Assembly (NCBI GenBank): GCA_045576295.1
Contig: JAZNGF010000028.1
Span: 1-36,839, forward strand
DNA from: CAVALG01 sp045576295
Lineage (GTDB): Bacteria; Bacillota; Clostridia; Oscillospirales; Acutalibacteraceae
Direction of reading: 5' to 3'
DNA length: 36,839 bases
Positions 7,683 through 15,756 of this stretch are shown piece by piece. Positions within the stretch are counted from its first letter, which is position 1; every line of letters starts with the position of its first letter. The notes under the pieces were generated by a model, which searched no databases, was not told the origin of the DNA, and saw nothing but the letters and a program-made list of their open reading frames with translations. A program made the position numbers and the translations under genes.

Positions 7683-8114
7683 TTACTTGCCCTGGCCGCG
7701 CTTTGTGCGCCTGATTTCGGGATTTTTCTTTTTAAGGTCAGAAAACTTTTCGTCGCTCGTTTGCTTAAACCTTGCCATCATCTCTTCAAAGGTTGCAGGC
7801 TCGGCCTTTTTTGGGGTTCGCGGGCCGAAATCTTGGCGGGAATTATCGCGTGGTTTGCGCGCAGCCCCGCTTAGCGGCTGTTCCATAGCCTTTTTGATGC
7901 TTAATGAAATCTTACCGTCATCCCCTATATTTAAAACCTTAACCTTAACGGTATCGTTAAGCTTAACATGGTCGTTAATATCATTAACATAGGTTTGAGC
8001 AACCTCTGAAATGTGAACCATTCCGCTCTTGCCTTCACCCAAATCAACAAAAACACCGAATTTAGTTATTCCTGTAATCTTACCTTCTGTAATTTCACCA
8101 ACTGTTAATTGCAT
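7683..8114 (-). CDS. yabR: S1 RNA-binding domain protein YabR
   Basis: The 143-residue protein is an S1 (OB-fold) RNA-binding domain (residues 3-73) with the signature GxITGITKFGVFVDL and GKSGMVHISE. A charged, low-complexity tail of about 70 residues rich in Arg, Lys and Pro follows. The polypeptide resembles YabR of Bacillus and general stress protein 13. Its position right after divIC is the conserved place for yabR. The start has GGAGG at about 12 bases, slightly long. Its RNA target is not known. It is the last gene of its block. Confidence 0.92.
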   Translation of the reverse strand: MQLTVGEITEGKITGITKFGVFVDLGEGKSGMVHISEVAQTYVNDINDHVKLNDTVKVKVLNIGDDGKISLSIKKAMEQPLSGAARKPRDNSRQDFGPRTPKKAEPATFEEMMARFKQTSDEKFSDLKKKNPEIRRTKRGQGK

Positions 8115-8136
8115 AAAAAATTATTGTCCTCCAAAA

Positions 8137-8427
8137 TCAATTGCCCGACAGGTCGATAAAAACCTGTTCATCTGAATACGCGTAATTTAGTTTTTCCCTT
8201 GCGGCACGCTCGATAAAATCGGCTTCGGTTCCGTTCTCAAGCAAGGATTTAAGTTCTTCAACCTTGATTTGAGTTTCATCGCGACGTTTGGTAAGCTCAT
8301 CAAGCTCGGCCTTTTTTTGTATAAGCTGAAGCTGCAAACTGCCCGCCGTTATTAAAATGTAAACCGAAAACGCAAGCAAAACAACACGAAACAGGATGCT
8401 TTTCTTTTTCTCTTTACTTTTTTTCAT
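8137..8427 (-). CDS. divIC: Septum formation initiator DivIC (FtsB family)
   Basis: DivIC is the FtsB-like bitopic divisome protein that pairs with FtsL and DivIB. The 96-residue protein has a short basic cytosolic tail (MKKSKEKKK), one membrane helix (about 12-30), and an extracellular coiled coil (about 31-65). The FtsB-type end, ADFIERAAREKLNYAYSDEQVFID, is broken here only by family variation. It lies between yabQ and yabR as in other Firmicutes, with GGGGTG before the ATG. Confidence 0.92.
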   Translation of the reverse strand: MKKSKEKKKSILFRVVLLAFSVYILITAGSLQLQLIQKKAELDELTKRRDETQIKVEELKSLLENGTEADFIERAAREKLNYAYSDEQVFIDLSGN

Positions 8428-8490
8428 AAAAACACCCCATTATCATAAGAAAACTACATTGGCTATTATACAACAAGCACCACACTTGTT

Positions 8491-8964
8491 TCAAGCCCTT
8501 TTTGGCGGCTTTGGCGGTTTTTTTTGATTTTTTTTGGTTTTTATAGCCCTTAGCACTCGGGCCAAAGGGCGAGCCGCCATTTTTACCGCGGTTTTCGCAA
8601 ACCTTTCTAAAAGCATAAAAGGAAAGGTAAGCACCAAAACAATCTTCCTTATTAATAAAAAGACGGCATATATAAGATTAAATGTAATTTGCGATAATAG
8701 AATTCTAAACATTGTAAATCCGGCAACAATACCGATAAGCACATACCCTCTTACATAGCCACTGCAGTGAATAAGAATTATGTAAAGCGTTCCGCACGTT
8801 ACTAAAGCCCAATATAAAATATCGGCAAAAAATACGTTGGCTTTCTTTTTAACCACCGTTTTCCTTAAAACCCTAAACAGGTCATACAACGCACAAAATA
8901 CTGCCCCAAACAGAAGCGACAGCAAAAACACCTTGGTTTGGACCGAAATAAAAACCTCGTTCAT
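8491..8964 (-). CDS. yabQ: Spore cortex biosynthesis protein YabQ
   Basis: YabQ is a membrane protein needed for spore cortex peptidoglycan in Bacillus. The 157-residue protein has four or five hydrophobic segments (about 8-30, 42-62, 68-90, 95-120). The N-terminal region contains the family pattern FGAVFCALYDLFRVLR, and the C-terminal tail is very basic (KTKKNQKKPPKPPKRA). The ATG follows the yabP stop codon with no gap, so translation is coupled; there is no good separate ribosome site. Expression is expected in the mother cell, inferred from the family. Confidence 0.92.
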   Translation of the reverse strand: MNEVFISVQTKVFLLSLLFGAVFCALYDLFRVLRKTVVKKKANVFFADILYWALVTCGTLYIILIHCSGYVRGYVLIGIVAGFTMFRILLSQITFNLIYAVFLLIRKIVLVLTFPFMLLERFAKTAVKMAARPLARVLRAIKTKKNQKKPPKPPKRA

Positions 8965-9246
8965 TTATTTGAATAATCGGTTTAAGACCGAACCGCCTCT
9001 CCTTTTGTTGTCGGTGTAAAAAATCGCCACCACCCTGCCGCTAACGCAAACGTTACCCGTGGTTAAGTCAAGGTTGGTTATATGAAGCCCGCTTCCCCTA
9101 ATGTTAAGGTCGCCAAGCGATGTGGCCATGGTTACGCCCTCTTCATCAAAGGCACCAACATCGGTTACACCGCTAATTTCAAGTTCTTCCCTGCTGCGCA
9201 GTATTACGTTATGCGGTTTAATTTGTGATTTTTGTTCTTCCGGCAT
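8965..9246 (-). CDS. yabP: Sporulation protein YabP
   Basis: YabP is a small protein of the YabP/YqfC family required for sporulation. The 93-residue protein shows the family beta-strand pattern: NVILRSREELEISGVTDVGAFDEE, then LGDLNIRGSGLHI, then GxVxVSGRVVAIFY. It lies before yabQ, as in Bacillus and Clostridium. The ribosome site AAGGGGGA is strong but can pair with CCCCTT in the leader (see findings). No sigma-E promoter could be picked by eye in the 84-bp gap to rqcP. Confidence 0.92.
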   Translation of the reverse strand: MPEEQKSQIKPHNVILRSREELEISGVTDVGAFDEEGVTMATSLGDLNIRGSGLHITNLDLTTGNVCVSGRVVAIFYTDNKRRGGSVLNRLFK

Positions 9247-9330
9247 TGCAATTCCCCCTTACTTAAAGATATGAAAGGGGCGTTAGACTTATTACAAATT
9301 AAGCTATTTAGGCCTACTGTTTTTTGAAAC

Positions 9331-9573
9331 TCAGTCAATCAAGCGGTACATAAGTGGAGCATCATCTTTTTTAACATATTCGTTAACTTCAAGCACTTCG
9401 AACTTAACGGTTCGCTCGCCGAATATAATTGCAACTTGGTCGCCCGTTTTAACATCGTAAGACGCGCGCGCAACCTTGCCGTTAACCGACACCCTGCCTG
9501 CGTCGCAGGCTTCGTTGGCCACGGTTCTTCTTTTTATTATTCTTGATATTTTTAAATACTTATCAAGCCTCAT
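9331..9573 (-). CDS. rqcP: Ribosome quality control S4-domain protein RqcP
   Basis: RqcP (formerly YabO, related to Hsp15) works with RqcH on stalled 50S subunits, supporting poly-alanine tailing of nascent chains. The 80-residue protein is a single S4 RNA-binding domain: MRLDKYLKISRIIKRRTVA, then GRVSVNGKVARASYDVKTGD, then a short acidic end. The length fits the family. GGAG precedes the ATG. It sits between the HU gene and yabP, the standard place in Clostridia. Confidence 0.93.
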   Translation of the reverse strand: MRLDKYLKISRIIKRRTVANEACDAGRVSVNGKVARASYDVKTGDQVAIIFGERTVKFEVLEVNEYVKKDDAPLMYRLID

Positions 9574-9611
9574 AATATTTCTCCATTCCGGTTTTTCCGT
9601 TTACATAAAGT

Positions 9612-9638
9612 AACGCACCCCCTAAAAGAGGGTGCGTT
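9612..9638 (-). terminator. Hairpin after the HU gene (weak terminator or attenuator)
   Basis: A perfect 9-bp stem AACGCACCC/GGGTGCGTT lies 14 bases after the HU stop codon. The following minus-strand bases (ACTTTATG) are a poor T-run. It probably allows partial read-through into rqcP-yabR or stabilises the HU mRNA end. Confidence 0.6.
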
Positions 9639-9651
9639 GTAACCAAATTAA

Positions 9652-9924
9652 TTATTTAACAGCGTTTTTAAGTGCTGCACCTGCCTTGAATGCAGGAGCT
9701 TTTGTTGCAGGGATTGTGATAGTTTCTTTTGTGCGGGGATTTCTGCCAGTTCTTGCAGGGCGCTCACGAACTTCGAATGTACCAAAGCCGATAAGCTGTA
9801 CCTTTTCACCAGCTTTAAGAGCATCGGTCATTGCAGCGAAAACAGCGTTAACTGCTGCGTCTGCATCCTTTTTGCTCAAGTTTGCCTTTTCGGCAACTGC
9901 TGCGATAAGTTCTGTTTTGTTCAT
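9652..9924 (-). CDS. hup: DNA-binding protein HU
   Basis: HU is the small dimeric nucleoid protein that binds and bends DNA without strict sequence specificity. The 90-residue product is standard length: MNKTELIAAVAEKANLSKKDA, split in the usual way into two helices, GFGTFEVRERPARTGRNP for the beta-arm, and a KAPAFKAGAALKNAV C-terminal helix. I chose the ATG at 9924 because AGGAGG lies 9 bases before it; the ATG at 9933 is fused to that same site and is too close. The hairpin downstream suggests separate dosage from the rqcP block. Confidence 0.96.
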   Translation of the reverse strand: MNKTELIAAVAEKANLSKKDADAAVNAVFAAMTDALKAGEKVQLIGFGTFEVRERPARTGRNPRTKETITIPATKAPAFKAGAALKNAVK

Positions 9925-10016
9925 TTTGAACATCCTCCTGAATAATATATTTTATTTGAGTTTTGAACTAACGGTAGGCCATCAAAATATGAAAGTCTAT
10001 CTATTCCAATTACATT

Positions 10017-11717
10017 TTACCTTATAATTTTTAATTTTTCAAGTGTTTTTAATAATTTTTCTCCTTTAGGCAGAGATAATATGTCACTTTTCTCTAAACA
10101 TCTAAACAAAACAAGCGCAAAAAGGTAGAAGACAGCGGCAACTGCGATTGAAATTATTGTGCGAAGCCCGCCCGAAGAAATAACCGATTTTAGCAGCAAG
10201 TCGCAAACAAATGCCGACGCACCGCAAACAACGCCCGAAAGCGCCGGAGCAATAAGCGACTTGTTGAATTTTGGCCTAACGCCGGAATATTTAACAAGGC
10301 AGAAAAGGTTTGCTGACGAAATATAAAAATAGCAACAAGCAGTGCCAAGCGGTGCACCCATTATATTTATTTGCGGGATGCCCACAAAAATAAGGTTAAC
10401 AACAATTTTTATAGCTGCACCTATGGCAATGTTCTTAACAGGCACGGTTTGCTTGCCGATGGCCTGAAGCATACTTGTAAGAGGGGCAGTGAAGCCCGCA
10501 AAGATTGCCGCTATTCCTAAAATGCTAAGCATTGGCCCGCCAATTTCATACGACGCTGTGCTGTTATATAAAAGCGACATAATTCCGCTTGAAAGAGCAA
10601 CCATACCAAACCCAACCGGCATTGCAATAATTGCGGTGGTTTTTAAAATAAGCTCGATATTGCGCTTAATTTCAGGCTTATCTTTCTGAACCCAAGCGGT
10701 TGTTAACACAGGTATCGCACCAACGCCCAAAACCGCGGTTATTGTGGGCATAAGGTTATATAATGTATAAGCCTTGCTTCTGACACCGTAAAGGAAGGTT
10801 GGTATTTCGGTGTTAGTGAGGGCTTCTTTGGCGGATGCGTTATAGTCGGCAATCGAGGCAGAATACATTCCCCTTAACATTTCACCGTGACTTTCCACTA
10901 TGTTTTTAAGCTGCCATTTTACAAGCGTTACATCTATCATACTTGCTAAGTTTGTTGCAAGCGAGCTTATAACAACGGGAACCGCAATAGCAACCAAAAG
11001 TTTTAATGTTTTTTTCGAGCTTTGAGGCTTCGGCGCAAGCGCAAGTTCTTCTTTAGTTATATTGTCGCCTCGGCGTTTATCGTATATATATAGGTATACC
11101 GCACCCAAAAGCGTGCCAAGGGTAATGCCAAGCATAGCGCCCGCCGCAGCCCACGCAACGCTTGAAGTAAGCTTGAGCGCAATAAAAGCAAATCCATAAC
11201 CTATTATAAGTTTGCCGAGCGCCTCAATAACATCTGAAACTGCGGTTGGGTACATATTGCGAAGGCCTTCGTAATAGCCCCTGTAAGCCGACATTATGCA
11301 ACAGAAAAGAAGGGCGGGAGCTATTGCCAACATACTGTAAATGCTACCCGAATCAGACCCCGTTATGCGAACAAAGGGGAATATTGCGCCAAGCATTATT
11401 ATAAAGCCTAAAAGGCCTGTAACCAAAAATGCTCGTTTCGCGATAGAAAATGTTTTTTTAGCATCATTATAGCTTTTTGCAGCTATGTTTTCGGCAACCA
11501 TGCGCGACACCGCAACAGGCAGCCCCGCCATTGAAAGCGAATATATGGGTAAGAACAAATCGTATGCCGATGAAAAATAGCCAAAGCCTAAATCGCCAAT
11601 AAGGTTTGATAGCGGTATTTTAAATATAGCACCGATTATTTTAACAATAACGGTTGAAGCAACAAGTATGGCTGCACCCTGCAAAAACCCCTGTTGCTTT
11701 CTTTTACTGCCTTCCAT
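10017..11717 (-). CDS. SpoVB/MurJ-type flippase (YabM group)
   Basis: This MOP-superfamily exporter moves lipid-linked glycan precursors across the membrane. The 566-residue protein has about 14 hydrophobic segments spread through the whole length. The N-terminal GAAILVASTVIVKIIGAIFKIP motif, read in two parts here, and the PxxxxSMAGLPVAVSRMVAE stretch are typical of SpoVB-like proteins. Its position, immediately before HU, rqcP and yabP-Q-divIC-yabR, is that of yabM. The role could be cortex or cell-wall lipid II transport; which one is not decided by sequence. Confidence 0.9.
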   Translation of the reverse strand: MEGSKRKQQGFLQGAAILVASTVIVKIIGAIFKIPLSNLIGDLGFGYFSSAYDLFLPIYSLSMAGLPVAVSRMVAENIAAKSYNDAKKTFSIAKRAFLVTGLLGFIIMLGAIFPFVRITGSDSGSIYSMLAIAPALLFCCIMSAYRGYYEGLRNMYPTAVSDVIEALGKLIIGYGFAFIALKLTSSVAWAAAGAMLGITLGTLLGAVYLYIYDKRRGDNITKEELALAPKPQSSKKTLKLLVAIAVPVVISSLATNLASMIDVTLVKWQLKNIVESHGEMLRGMYSASIADYNASAKEALTNTEIPTFLYGVRSKAYTLYNLMPTITAVLGVGAIPVLTTAWVQKDKPEIKRNIELILKTTAIIAMPVGFGMVALSSGIMSLLYNSTASYEIGGPMLSILGIAAIFAGFTAPLTSMLQAIGKQTVPVKNIAIGAAIKIVVNLIFVGIPQINIMGAPLGTACCYFYISSANLFCLVKYSGVRPKFNKSLIAPALSGVVCGASAFVCDLLLKSVISSGGLRTIISIAVAAVFYLFALVLFRCLEKSDILSLPKGEKLLKTLEKLKIIR

Positions 11718-11805
11718 CAGGTGGCCTCCTTTTATTTATGTAAATGGGCGAAGCACCGCTACACAGCCTTCGCCGATTCAGGAAACTTAATTTACTAACA
11801 AACAG

Positions 11806-12162
11806 TTAAATCTGTGAACCGCACTTTTTGCAAAACGCCGATGTTGGTTCGTTAAATGTTTTGCAAGAAGAACAACATTTGCCGCCCTTTGCCCTGCAGA
11901 TATCGCCGCGAAGCCTTTCGATTTCATCCTTTTTTTCGTTGATTTTATCAACCGATTCTCTGGCAAAATCAAAGCCTTCACTATCATTTAAAAACTGTTC
12001 TACACACCTGCGACCAAGCTCGGCATATAAAGCGTTCAGTTTATTCTCGGCCGATTTCATTTGTAATTTTAATTTTTGAACCGAAACAATTTCCTCTGTT
12101 TTTTTGCCTATAACATCAAAGGTTTCTTGAGCTAAGCTTACGGTTTCTTCAAAAAATCCCAT
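11806..12162 (-). CDS. Coiled-coil and zinc-ribbon small protein
   Basis: The 118-residue protein has an amphipathic helical region with coiled-coil character (about 1-88; QKLKLQMKSAENKLNALYAELG and INEKKDEIERLRGDI, each broken by charge patterning). A C-terminal zinc ribbon CSSCKTFNEPTSAFCKKCG supplies four Cys. No membrane segment is seen. It is the first gene after a strong promoter (12210-12238) and has AAGGCGG before the ATG. Similar short zinc-ribbon proteins are widespread in Clostridia without a known role. The function is unknown. Confidence 0.8.
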   Translation of the reverse strand: MGFFEETVSLAQETFDVIGKKTEEIVSVQKLKLQMKSAENKLNALYAELGRRCVEQFLNDSEGFDFARESVDKINEKKDEIERLRGDICRAKGGKCCSSCKTFNEPTSAFCKKCGSQI

Positions 12163-12209
12163 AAAGCTAACCGCCTTTCTTTTATTATCTGTACTTTTAT
12201 GATTTTTAT

Positions 12210-12238
12210 ATTATATAACTTAATTAAGCTTATTTCAA
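12210..12238 (-). promoter_or_regulatory. Promoter of the zinc-ribbon/yabM block
   Basis: Minus-strand TTGAAA (12233-12238) and perfect TATAAT (12210-12215) with a 17-bp spacer, right after the uridine-kinase gene. It separates the recJ-udk operon from the yabM-yabR block. Confidence 0.8.
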
Positions 12239-12243
12239 CACAA

Positions 12244-12291
12244 TTAAACAAATTCCCTTAACAGCGATTAAACAAATTCCCTTAACAGCGA
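12244..12291. repeat. Exact 24-bp tandem duplication over a stop codon
   Basis: Two identical 24-bp units (12244-12267 and 12268-12291) lie head to tail. The second contains the last seven codons and stop of the uridine-kinase gene; the first is an untranslated copy with the same SLLREFV-stop reading. It looks like a recent slippage event. Confidence 0.9.
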
Positions 12292-13176
12292 GTTATACGG
12301 TACAAGTGAAACGGGGATTGCACTCATGCTTTGCACACCCTCTAAAACCCTTTGCACAAATTCGTAATGGGTGCTCAAATGCGATACTGAGTTTAACATT
12401 TTTTCCGCCCTTTCCTTGTAAACTCCAATTTCATAGGCGTGAAACGTGTCGATTCTGTAATCAGCACTATCCTTAAACGGCGCCAGGTATTTCGATTCAC
12501 CAAGCATTACCTTTTTCCACAGTTCAAGTGTGCGCTCGGTTGTTGAGTTGCGGTGGGTTTCATCTCGCAGAAGCCGCCTTAAAAACCTTATTCGTCCACC
12601 TGCTATAACCACGGTGTCGCCCTCATAAACCTCGCTCGACACGCTGATATAAACCTTAAAAATCTTTTCGCGGGGAATTCTTTCGTACAAAACGGGGTTT
12701 AGGGCGTGAAGCCCTTCGATAATAACGGCGCCGCCCCCTTTTACCGAAATGTTTTTGCGCTCGGCCGCCCTGCAAGAGCGTTTAAAATCATAAATCGGCA
12801 TAAGGCTTTGCTCATCTTCTATAAGCTCTTCAAAACAACGGTTTATTTCTTCTATATCAAGCGCGTGAACCGATTCGAAATCGGGGCTTCCGTCGGAATT
12901 TTTGGGTTGGTTTTCCCACTCAAGATAAAAGTCGTCAAGCGAAATAACCTGCGTATGAACACCAAGTTCGGTTAAATATCCGCTAAGAAGCGACGCCGAG
13001 GTTGTTTTCCCCGAGCCCGAAGGGCCTGCCAGCATTATAATGCGGCTGTTTTCATCGTTTTTAATAACCGCTGCGAGTTCACGCAATTTATTATGGTAAC
13101 GCTCTTCTTGGGATAAAATAAATTCTTCGGCATTAAGCACGGCAGAATTATTTATTTGTTCAACCGTATATTTCAT
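12268..13176 (-). CDS. Uridine kinase / phosphoribulokinase-family nucleoside kinase
   Basis: Members phosphorylate uridine or cytidine to the monophosphate with ATP or GTP. The 302-residue protein has the Walker A GPSGSGKTT (about 52-60), the base-adjacent LDDFY motif, IIEGLHALNP as Walker B region, and the lid-region RRLLRDETHRNSTTE. An extra N-terminal 45 residues form a helical stretch of unassigned role. The clostridial relatives I know often carry extra TGS and ThrRS-like editing domains ahead of the kinase; these are absent. The start overlaps hemZ by 17 bp, so it is the last gene of the recJ operon. An exact 24-bp tandem copy of its 3' end follows. Confidence 0.85.
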   Translation of the reverse strand: MKYTVEQINNSAVLNAEEFILSQEERYHNKLRELAAVIKNDENSRIIMLAGPSGSGKTTSASLLSGYLTELGVHTQVISLDDFYLEWENQPKNSDGSPDFESVHALDIEEINRCFEELIEDEQSLMPIYDFKRSCRAAERKNISVKGGGAVIIEGLHALNPVLYERIPREKIFKVYISVSSEVYEGDTVVIAGGRIRFLRRLLRDETHRNSTTERTLELWKKVMLGESKYLAPFKDSADYRIDTFHAYEIGVYKERAEKMLNSVSHLSTHYEFVQRVLEGVQSMSAIPVSLVPYNSLLREFV

Positions 13177-14629
13177 AAAACTCGTTCACCCTGTTCTTTC
13201 GTGAAAGCATAGACGCAAAATCACGAATGTATTCATAAGGATATTTATAGTTGAAAATTCTTTCAATATAATCGCCCTGCGGCTCGCGCAGTTTGGTAAC
13301 CGCCGAAGCACCGCACGCAAGTATTGTATGAGTTTCATCCATAATATATACATTATATTGCCCCTCATACCCGGGTTTGGAATAGCCCACATTTTCAAGA
13401 TTTCCAACCGTTTTACCCTGCCTATACATATAATATGGGTAAATTCCGTTTTTGGCTAAAGTATTGCGGGCATAGTCAACCATTCGGCCAACCTCATCCC
13501 CTGCCGATAAATCGAAAAAGCTGCCCTCTTTATTAAGTGCCGAAGCACGTTTGAGTGACAGTGTGTGAACCGTTACATTTTCGGGACCGAGTGCGATTAC
13601 CTCATCAACCGATTTTTTAAAGCTTTCGAATGTATCGCCCTGCAGCCCTGCAATAAGGTCCATATTAATATTATCAAAGCCTAACCTTCTTGCAAGAAGG
13701 TAGGTGTCAATCGTTTGTTTTGTTGTGTGCCTGCGGCCAATAGTTTCAAGCACATCATCGTTCATGGTTTGGGGGTTAATGCTAATTCTCGTAACCCCGT
13801 GCGCCTTTATAACCTTTAATTTTTCGGCGGTAACGGTGTCGGGCCGCCCTGCTTCAACAGTGTATTCGGTGATTCTTTGCATATCGAAGTTTTTATCAAT
13901 GGCACTGAGCACCGTTTCAAGCTCATCAGCACAAAGAGTTGTTGGTGTGCCGCCGCCCACATACACCGTTTCAAGTATAAGCGAATTGCGTTTTGCGATT
14001 TTTGCGGTGTGCTCAAGTTCTTTGCAAAGGTGTTCAATATACTGTGGGATAAGCGCGCGTGCTCCCTCAACCGAATGGGAAACAAACGAGCAATAATTGC
14101 ACCTTGAGGGGCAAAACGGAATTGAAACATAAAGGCTAAAGCTCTTCGGCTTTGAGCGGGCTATGATTTCATCTTCATGTTTTAGGCAGGTGCGGCAAAG
14201 CTCGGCCTTCTCGCGCGTTACAAGAAAACCGTTTATAAAATGCTCAAACCCCTCTTCTTTGCCCATTTTTATAGACAGATTTGATAAAAACCTTGCAGGG
14301 CGAATGCCTGTGAGCACGCCCCAAGGGGGCCTGTAACCCGTGAATTCAGCCAATATGCCGTAAAGCATTTTGGCAAACGCAATCTCGGTTTCGCTGCTAC
14401 TGCGTTTTTCGGCTTCGGTTTCGCTACTACTACACATCTTTTTGCCATTCACCGAAAGAGTAACCAAAAGTTTAGCTTTATCGCCTATAACTTCAAGCTT
14501 TGTGTGAATATAGTCATCATCGCCCTCGGGCGGGCCGTACACAAACTCGAATTTTTGAAACGGTGTGAAAAGCCTTGCAACCTTTTCAAGCTCGTATTTA
14601 AATTCGTGACCATCAACTGCAAAAATCAT
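13160..14629 (-). CDS. hemZ: Coproporphyrinogen III oxidase-like radical SAM protein HemZ
   Basis: HemZ is the second anaerobic coproporphyrinogen dehydrogenase-like radical SAM enzyme of Firmicutes. The 489-residue protein has a variable N-terminal domain (about 1-160). The radical SAM barrel has the CxxxCxxC cluster site FCPSRCNYCSF (about 172-182), VYVGGGTPT for SAM binding, and VEAGRPDT and GLQGDT motifs. A HemN-like C-terminal domain follows. Length fits HemZ (about 490-500). It overlaps the neighbouring genes on both ends (4 bp and 17 bp). The heme pathway is otherwise not seen here, and the physiological reaction in heme-poor Clostridia is uncertain. Confidence 0.92.
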   Translation of the reverse strand: MIFAVDGHEFKYELEKVARLFTPFQKFEFVYGPPEGDDDYIHTKLEVIGDKAKLLVTLSVNGKKMCSSSETEAEKRSSSETEIAFAKMLYGILAEFTGYRPPWGVLTGIRPARFLSNLSIKMGKEEGFEHFINGFLVTREKAELCRTCLKHEDEIIARSKPKSFSLYVSIPFCPSRCNYCSFVSHSVEGARALIPQYIEHLCKELEHTAKIAKRNSLILETVYVGGGTPTTLCADELETVLSAIDKNFDMQRITEYTVEAGRPDTVTAEKLKVIKAHGVTRISINPQTMNDDVLETIGRRHTTKQTIDTYLLARRLGFDNINMDLIAGLQGDTFESFKKSVDEVIALGPENVTVHTLSLKRASALNKEGSFFDLSAGDEVGRMVDYARNTLAKNGIYPYYMYRQGKTVGNLENVGYSKPGYEGQYNVYIMDETHTILACGASAVTKLREPQGDYIERIFNYKYPYEYIRDFASMLSRKNRVNEFYEIYG

Positions 14630-15261
14630 AGAATTCCTGCTCCAATTATATATGGGTTTTGGCGGCGTTCTACCCCAATCGTGGTTTCTTCGCCGTGCCC
14701 CGGGTAAACAATTATATCATCGCGAAGTTCCATAAGCCTTTGAAGCGACCGCGCCATATCGCGCCCACTACTATCGGGGAAATTGGTTCTGCCGATCGAC
14801 ATATTAAAAAGTGTATCTCCACTAAACAAATTACCCCCAATTTTATAGCAAACACTTCCGCCGCTGTGCCCCGGGGTGCTTATAACCTCGGCGTTAATAT
14901 CGCCGAAATTTAATTTATCATTATCACGAACGGTTAAAACATCCGTGCTGCATTCGGTAAACGGGTAGTACATTGCAAGCGTTCCGTTAACGCTGAAATT
15001 GGGGTTTACAAGTGCCTTGGCATCGGCTTCGCTTATTATAACCTGAGCGCCGCTTATGTTTCTGTAATGCTCGGCCGCCGAAATATGATCGCAGTGGCCG
15101 TGGGTTAATAAAATTGCCTTTAACCTGCTACCGAGCCTCTCCACCGCGCTATCAAGCGCAGGGTGCCTGTCGCCACAGTCGATCATTACTGCAGCATTTT
15201 CGGTGCTAACTATATAACAGTTTGCGCCAAAAGCGCCAACCGTGAAAACCTCTATTTTCAT
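14626..15261 (-). CDS. MBL-fold metal-dependent hydrolase (glyoxalase II-like)
   Basis: The 211-residue protein is a metallo-beta-lactamase-fold hydrolase. Metal ligands lie in THGHCDH (about 53-59), TPGHSGGSV, SGDTLF and YPGHG near the C-terminus. This is the YqgX/GloB-like arrangement with two metal ions. The ATG at 15261 follows GGAGGAAGAA; the longer frame to 15309 has no such site. Its ATG overlaps the dtd stop by 4 bp and its own end overlaps hemZ by 4 bp. A gene of this type next to dtd and hemZ is a conserved clostridial arrangement. The substrate is unknown. Confidence 0.88.
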   Translation of the reverse strand: MKIEVFTVGAFGANCYIVSTENAAVMIDCGDRHPALDSAVERLGSRLKAILLTHGHCDHISAAEHYRNISGAQVIISEADAKALVNPNFSVNGTLAMYYPFTECSTDVLTVRDNDKLNFGDINAEVISTPGHSGGSVCYKIGGNLFSGDTLFNMSIGRTNFPDSSGRDMARSLQRLMELRDDIIVYPGHGEETTIGVERRQNPYIIGAGIL

Positions 15262-15716
15262 TTCTTCCTCCAAATAAGGGTGTCGAGCACGATGGTTACA
15301 GGGCCACAAAGCTTCGCATCAATGTGCATATCACCACCGAAAACTCCGCACTCCACGCGCTGAACCCCGTTTTCTTTAAGGCATTTCACAAAATGCTCAT
15401 AAAGGTTGTTGGCAGTTTGGGGTTCCATAGCACCGGCGAACGACGGGCGGTTGCCCTTTTTAGTGTTGGCGCATAGGGTGAAGTTAGAAATAACCAGCGC
15501 CCCGCCGCCAATATCTAAAACCGAAAGGTTCATTTTATCGTTCTCATCGCAAAAGATTCTAAGGTTTGCCACTTTTTTGGCAAGTACCTCGGCGTCTTCT
15601 ACAGTGTCATACTCGAAAACGCCCAAAAGAACTAAAACACCCTTGCCGGTGCTGCCGGCCAAAACATCGCTTTCGGTAACCGAAGCCGAATCTACCCTTT
15701 GAATTACAGCCTGCAT
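15258..15716 (-). CDS. dtd: D-aminoacyl-tRNA deacylase
   Basis: Dtd hydrolyses D-amino acids and glycine mischarged on tRNA, protecting translation. The 152-residue protein begins with the invariant MQAVIQRVDSASV and has LGV, then VSNFTL-like (ALVISNFTLCANTKKGNRPSF), and the cross-subunit Gly-cisPro region CGPVTI near the C-terminus. Length is the family norm (about 145-150). GGAGG lies before the ATG. The gene sits between rel and the MBL hydrolase in the usual relA-dtd order. Confidence 0.97.
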   Translation of the reverse strand: MQAVIQRVDSASVTESDVLAGSTGKGVLVLLGVFEYDTVEDAEVLAKKVANLRIFCDENDKMNLSVLDIGGGALVISNFTLCANTKKGNRPSFAGAMEPQTANNLYEHFVKCLKENGVQRVECGVFGGDMHIDAKLCGPVTIVLDTLIWRKK

Positions 15717-15756
15717 AGCGGCCTCCTTATAAAGTTAAATTTAGGTGCGCAAAGTG

